This document shows, in pieces, positions 58,520-64,000 of a stretch of 64,000 nt of DNA. Each line of letters begins with the position of its first letter. Positions within the stretch are counted from its first letter, which is position 1. The translations under genes were made by a program, and so were the position numbers. Origin of the DNA: Deroplatys truncata (Eukaryota; Arthropoda; Insecta; Mantodea; Mantidae); the NCBI GenBank assembly GCA_030765065.1, contig CM060979.1:103342350-103406349 (forward strand). Reading direction: 5' to 3'. The notes beneath the pieces were generated by a model. That model was not told the origin of the DNA and ran no database searches. It saw only the letters and a program-made list of their open reading frames with translations.

Positions 58520-59115
58520 TTAGCAGTATTCCCGAACACTTAGGAGAGTTCTAACATATATTAAACAAGAAAGGAGCTTAAAGAAAAATGGGTGGAGTTA
58601 TAGTATACAAACTAATTTAGAAAATAGCGGTCTGGGAGAAATTTGGAGAAGGAGGGAAAATAATGTTAAGGGTTTTTGGAAAGAAGCTAGGTAGAGGTTT
58701 GAAGATATAGAAATACAAAATTTATTTCGTAACATTGGGAAGAAAAGTTCCTTGGAATCATATATATTAATAAAAACTGTATGGGCTAGAGAACAGTATG
58801 TGAATAACTCAAATAAGGAAGAAAGAGATAGTATAGCCTGGGTACGAACAGGTGTATGGAGACATAGGAATAAGAAATGGGTTCCCACAGAACCAGTGTC
58901 CAATATATGGGGAAAGAGAAGATTTAGAACATATCGTTTTTGATTGTAAAGGTACACAGCATTGGAGAAAGCAAGCTATAAATGGGAAATGGTTAAAACG
59001 TGACAGGAAAGTAGCCTTAAGCAAGATTTCTAACAAGGATAGTAAAAATGTAGGAGAGTACCTGTTCAAAGTGAAAAAGAAATGGTTATGGACAATAAAA
59101 AGAGATGTGAATTAG
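58520..59115 (+). mobile_element. LINE fragment, C-terminal part with knuckle remnant
   Basis: The first half reads GLGEIWRRRENNVKGFWKEA, then FEDIEIQNLFRNIGKKSSLE, TVWAREQYVNNSNKEERDSI and AWVRTGVWRHRNKK. One frame over, CPIYGEREDLEHIVFDC (about 58894-58944) is the C-terminal knuckle with the second Cys changed to Tyr. It is followed by WRKQAINGKWL and a stop at 59113-59115. The same layout as the 41.4-42.2 kb fragment. The motif loss and frameshift show it is inactive. Confidence 0.75.
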
Positions 59116-62100
59116 TTTCATCATGTGATGTTAAATTATGTATTATATTATCATTATTACAATATTAGTTTTATTAGATTATTATTTTGGTATTACTACT
59201 ATTATTATTATTATTATCATTTTATGTTATAATTAAAGAATGTAATATGGGTAGAACATGGCAAGATAACAGCTTGGGCTGATGTATAGCCATATTCTAG
59301 GGAAGATTGCTAGCACAAATAAATAAATAAAATAAAATAAAATATATTAACCAGTTCATTGGAATGTGAAACCCATAAAATATCGTACGAATGCAACAAA
59401 GCCGGTAACTCTGTCCATAGTGATTAAGGAAAGCGGCTATAAGAGATACTGATTCCATCTTTGTCCAACGACGTAGCTTACAAATATCGTGGGGAGCTGA
59501 TAACATTGAGGACATAAATATTACAATATGGCTGCAATGAAAGTTAATGTGTAACGTTTTCGGTGTGGAGTGCCCTACGTTGGCAGATATGTTTCGCTAG
59601 GGTTCAGTTGCCACCCCAGTGGCATTCACACGCACTTAAATGAAGAGGGATAATCGTCCTTTAGGATTAGTGAGAAAATCCCAAGATGTTCCCATCAACT
59701 TTTTTTTGTTTCGCCCTGTTAATAGAAAGAGCACGGCTTTCTCTCGAATATGAACACCTTCCGCAAAACCAACGAGGCGTTTTAAATGTGTTAAAAAGAA
59801 GAGGAATTAGAAGAACAATGGGGGTGCGGAGAAAAGAGGGGGTGGTGTTGAGGCAGATCTAGAACAAGAGGGGCAAATCCAGTTAGAGCTTATAGGGACT
59901 ATTTCTTCCCCTCATATTGATTCATTGTTACAATCTCTTTGTTGTGATTTACACTATCGTTTCGAGAGGAGAAGCACTCTCATTTAAAAGGTTACGTATG
60001 GGAATGAAACACTTCAGAGAATATGATAAACCGCTTAGAAGAAGATAAGCTGATGACTAACATGTTAATTTTATAACTTTTAGTAAGCGACATGAGGGTT
60101 TTTAGGCCTTGGCTGTCAACACGCTAAGGAATAAGGAATCCAAGCCTACTTTTTACACAAATTATACTAAGTGAATAAATAATTCATTAATCAACGCTTA
60201 CAGGAGGAAGATTCCAGGCTCTTCTTCTGCATGTGATGCTTATGATCTTCCAAACTATTATAATAATTCAACTGAGAGTGATGTTGCCTACTCTGTTGTG
60301 TAACGGTTTCATATGTAACAAAAAGCGGAGTCAAGAAGCTGATCGGAATGATTCTAAACCCTGTTCGATGCAGCTTTTCCCCGTATGTCTTACTGCACTA
60401 GTAGCCTCTCATTGGCTGCTATCGTGAAATATGCTGTCGTGCGATACAAAATAGTCCCTTACACAACATCATTTATCTTAATGTAAGTGATTTTATTAAC
60501 CCAATTAATTGTACAAATTTACAACAATTTTACAAATTTATTCTTAACCCACTTTCTAAAAATAACAATAAAATAAAATATAAAGAAAACTAACCTCATA
60601 ACTACTGGTATCCAGCGGTATAGAATACTGGTAGCCAGCATTCCTCCTAATCTAAAAGTACAATTATAAATTTATTTAATCTCTAATCTAACTCTACCTT
60701 GAGTTGCTTTCCTTGGACCACAACAAACTCAAACCTTGAGGTTGTCGAGTTGTTGGGTCCTACTTACAACATATCAAATAAACACTACTGTAATTTAATT
60801 TAATACTCATTTGCCTCTTCCTTGCTAATTTTCCTCATCCATTTTGCTCTTACTCTGCCCAAAAAGTTCCCTACTTCTATTATATTTTACCTATTTATCT
60901 TAATATATTAGAAGAGAATTATCAAATTTACGTAAATATATTACGTAAGAGGGTTAATGAAAGTGAATTATTGCTAATAGATAGCAGGATTCTTTGTTTA
61001 AACCTGGTTCTCAGGAAAGCACGTGCACATGGCAGAGTGTTTATATTGCTTTTGTCGTCTAATGTTGCATTGTAGGGTCTTGTTTGTCATCATTATCATT
61101 CACCATCGTAATTCAAATGTGTACATTAGTCTATCAGGGAAAGGGAAAGGAAAGGGTGCCCGAAAGAGTACATGTCTGCAGAGCAAGGTTATAAGAAACA
61201 GAATAGACTCGTAGGTTCAGCAAATAAACCTAATTCCTTCGAAGTAGGTCTGCAGAAGCACAAGAAGTGTGGTGACTGACACAGAACGGCTGAAATACTC
61301 AAATTAAGAAACGATCAGGTGGCATCTTTACAAATAGAGATTTTGCTACAATAGTGCGCTAAGAAAAGGGTCATCAACCTAAATCCCCTCGCGCCCCAAA
61401 AAAATAAGAGATATCAAACACATTACGGAAAACGTAGTTTAATACCTATATAAAATGTTATGATAGGCAATAAACGAGAAAATACTTTATATTTCTATCC
61501 TACTTTTATATGTCCTTGCCTCATTAACCACTGACCAAGCAAATGCTTTATTGCAGTATCAGTTTGCAGTATGTGAGTATGTATGTTTAAGAGTACAGGC
61601 TGTTAGCTAGCAATTGTTATGCTTTCAGTACATTATTTCCAGTCAGGAAACGACAGCAAATGATCCTCAAATCCGAAATAATAAAGTTCATTAACAACAG
61701 AAGCAATTTCAATGAAGCTACATAATATCCTTTTGCATCTGCTAATTTGTTTTTTCAGGAATGTTAGGGATTTTAAAATAATAATAATAATTATTAGTAG
61801 TATTACTATTATTATTATTATTTTCTATGTTGTGATGTATTGTTCTATTTTATTACTTTGCATTATATTATGTAACGGGTCTTCCGATTTATTCAGCCTT
61901 TTTTCGCTAGTCTGTTTAAATTGCTGACATCATTATTATTTCAGCGAGCCCATTGTTTCAAAGGGGAGTGCGGAATTGAACCTCGGTTTCTATACATTTC
62001 CGACTTCATACACAGGTTGATGTACTGCAGCGGTGCAGAACTGTTTTTCATTAGGAAATTTTGTACCTTCTTTGTATCGAGATGAAAGTGACCTCCAATT

Positions 62101-64000
62101 ACAGAATTTTCATGGTTGAGTGCTACTTCCGAACTGGAAGGATACGAGGGGGAGTCTATCGTTACGATATTGGCCGCTGTGTGGATGATTTTCTCCGTTC
62201 TTTCCCAGACTTTCATCAAGTCCCAAGACAAAACATGATAAAAAACAAAATCAACAGCTGATTTATTAACAAAAGAGAAACAATTTAAATATTTAAAATA
62301 TTTATAAAGTTTACTTCGTTGTTTGTTATTAAAAAGTATGCTGAGACGCAAGTTTACGAGACACAAGCGAAAGAAATTCCAAATGTAAATACTGGAAAGG
62401 TACGATACGAGTCCCATTTCACTAAGGTGACCTCCAAACTGCTGACATCCACCCCTTCCTCTCACTTTCGCTAGTCCTCTGTCAAGGCACTGGTGATAAA
62501 CTCACTTCAAAATAGTGTCATCGTGCGCAGACAACCGAATAAATTTGAAGACCTCTATTATTTGTGTTCCTGATGGTGTAGAAGGGAAAGCCTGTTGGCC
62601 TTATCTCCACCAAAATAGTTAAATAAACAATTTTTTAGTGTGTCCTGCTAATAGACTGAGGAGAAAGCTTTATATTTTAGAGCTGTCTATTGACCACTTC
62701 TTGTTTTGACAGATTCTAAAATTTGACAGACTTCAAAACTCCTGGTGCTTGTGGTCAAGGTTGCTAGAGCGTTAGGCTTTAGTGCTCCATCGCGTGGAAG
62801 ACCGAGGGCTCGACTACCGTCCTAGGCGTGTTCTTGTCCATATAAATATGTATGTGTGAGTGGGTTACAGTAAAACGAAAAAACAACAGAATCACAAAAG
62901 TATGGTATTTTATTGGTGTGGAGTGGTGTAGGTAAGTACAAGCCTCATACATGTACAGTGCAGAGTTATTTACATTTTTTAAGCAGCAGCATCATATTGC
63001 TGTGGATGGTTAAACTTTCAGAAACCATTTGTTAAAATTAAAGGAGAAAACCACATGCTAATCGGCGTACTATTCGAATATCGGGAACCTTGAAAACATG
63101 CGCAATTGTCTTCTAGTTATCGACGATCGGCAATAGGTGTAACTACATTACTGCTCAAAACTGTCATTACTAAGTACCAGAAAATCTTCAGGAGATGCAT
63201 AAATGACCATTAAACACCGACAGAATGTAGCGTATTTGGTATAACTGATCCTTAGTTCTTAGAAGAATTAAACCTTCTAGCAATATTGGATTAGAAACGA
63301 GACAACTGCTTACATTGCAACGACTTCATTGAATGAAGCAAGAGAGAGGTTTGGAAACCAAATCATAATCTATGAGTCGTGGCTTTCAAGATTTCTAGAA
63401 CTTGCGAAGGCTTTATTTTGGGGTATCTCAATAACAGAGTGTACAGACGGCGGATTTGAAGTGAAATATCAGTGCCAATGTGGCAAAAGTCTATGCAACG
63501 AGTTATGTTGTTCTTAACGACTGAAAATGAAGGAGAGCATCTGAAAAAATATGCATTTGCATTTATATAAGTAAGATGCATTGAAATATACGATCTCTGA
63601 AGTAAAATAACCCGTATGAACCATCCCGTTTTGTAGTTATTTCAGTTTGAAAACTGTCGGGTTTTTCTACCGGAGCTTGCACGTAAAATATACAACTACA
63701 TCGTTCTTTCTGATTATCGAAATGTTTTATCGGTCTGGTATGTGTAATGACAGAAAATGTCTTTACACAAAAAAATAATCATTAATAAATTCAAACGAAA
63801 TTTTCTTATGGTATTATTTCTATGAATATTGTTGCTAATAAAAACTATTTCATTAAATCACACGTAATTATTAAATAAGAACATGTCCAGAAAAATACTT
63901 TACACGGGCTAAATTACATAATATTGATTTTATTTCCATAGATAAATAAGTCCAGATTCACATTTAATTCCCTCCTGCTAAACCTCGCTGGCCGTAAGAA
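59116..64000. other. 4.9 kb with no recognised gene
   Basis: AT-rich, with AT-trinucleotide runs near 59194-59222 and 61775-61825. The longest open frame (minus, 61941-62465, 174 residues) is Ser/Asn/Leu-rich, without a recognisable domain. A decayed tRNA-like stretch at 62747-62825 (agggctcgactaccg as a weak B box) might be another SINE head, but it is too weak to call. Confidence 0.45.

Noticed and set aside
61941..62465. 174-residue minus-strand open frame as a host gene
   Set aside because: Length is notable, but composition is low-complexity and no motif is recognisable; left as unexplained.

Overview
This is AT-rich eukaryotic, almost certainly arthropod (probably insect) nuclear DNA. 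It is dense with transposable elements and simple repeats. The element set supports this: a Tc1-type element, a mariner-type element, several non-LTR retrotransposon (LINE) fragments of insect type, tRNA-derived SINEs, a Helentron-like element in many copies, and a short nuclear copy of mitochondrial 12S rRNA. A polyneopteran insect (stick insect, cockroach or orthopteran type) would fit the repeat load, but that is a guess. I found no intact host protein gene, rRNA gene or functional tRNA gene. Nearly all long open frames are by-products of repeats.

Layout. 1-7.3 kb: a LINE tail, a SINE, a dead Tc1 element (4335-5704, catalytic Glu changed to Ala) and a second SINE. 7.3-17.4 kb: a dead mariner element (7322-17356) split by an 8.8 kb foldback element (8370-17164) whose arms are 2.6-3.7 kb long. 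Removing the foldback leaves about 1,240 bp with matching mariner ends and TA flanks, the normal size of a mariner. 18.3-19.8 kb: an uncharacterised element with terminal inverted repeats. 20-29 kb: SINEs with shared head and core but different tails, a LINE reverse transcriptase, and Helentron-like copies. 30-36 kb: another Helentron-like copy, a tRNA-like SINE, a Jockey-like fragment and long blank sequence. 36.4-37.9 kb: the mitochondrial insert, then a repeat carrying a hAT-transposase tail, with a second copy at 47.1-48.1 kb. 38-46 kb: tandem Helentron-like copies, a SINE with a perfect 12-bp target duplication, a LINE fragment, a (GTGA)n array and a 5'-truncated LINE with RNase H and a perfect 14-bp target duplication. 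46-47 kb: a possible solo LTR. 48.7-55.7 kb: a pile-up of Helentron-like copies inserted into one another. 57-59 kb: a SINE and two LINE fragments. 59-64 kb: nothing recognisable.

The clearest results are the mariner/foldback nesting with its internal consistency check, the architecture and self-nesting of the ~0.89 kb Helentron-like family (12-bp subterminal inverted repeats, a 3' hairpin, insertion in T-runs), and a 'ggttttccctggttggtagg'-type SINE core that also recurs about six times per arm in the foldback element. All family names rest on reading by eye; no searches were run.
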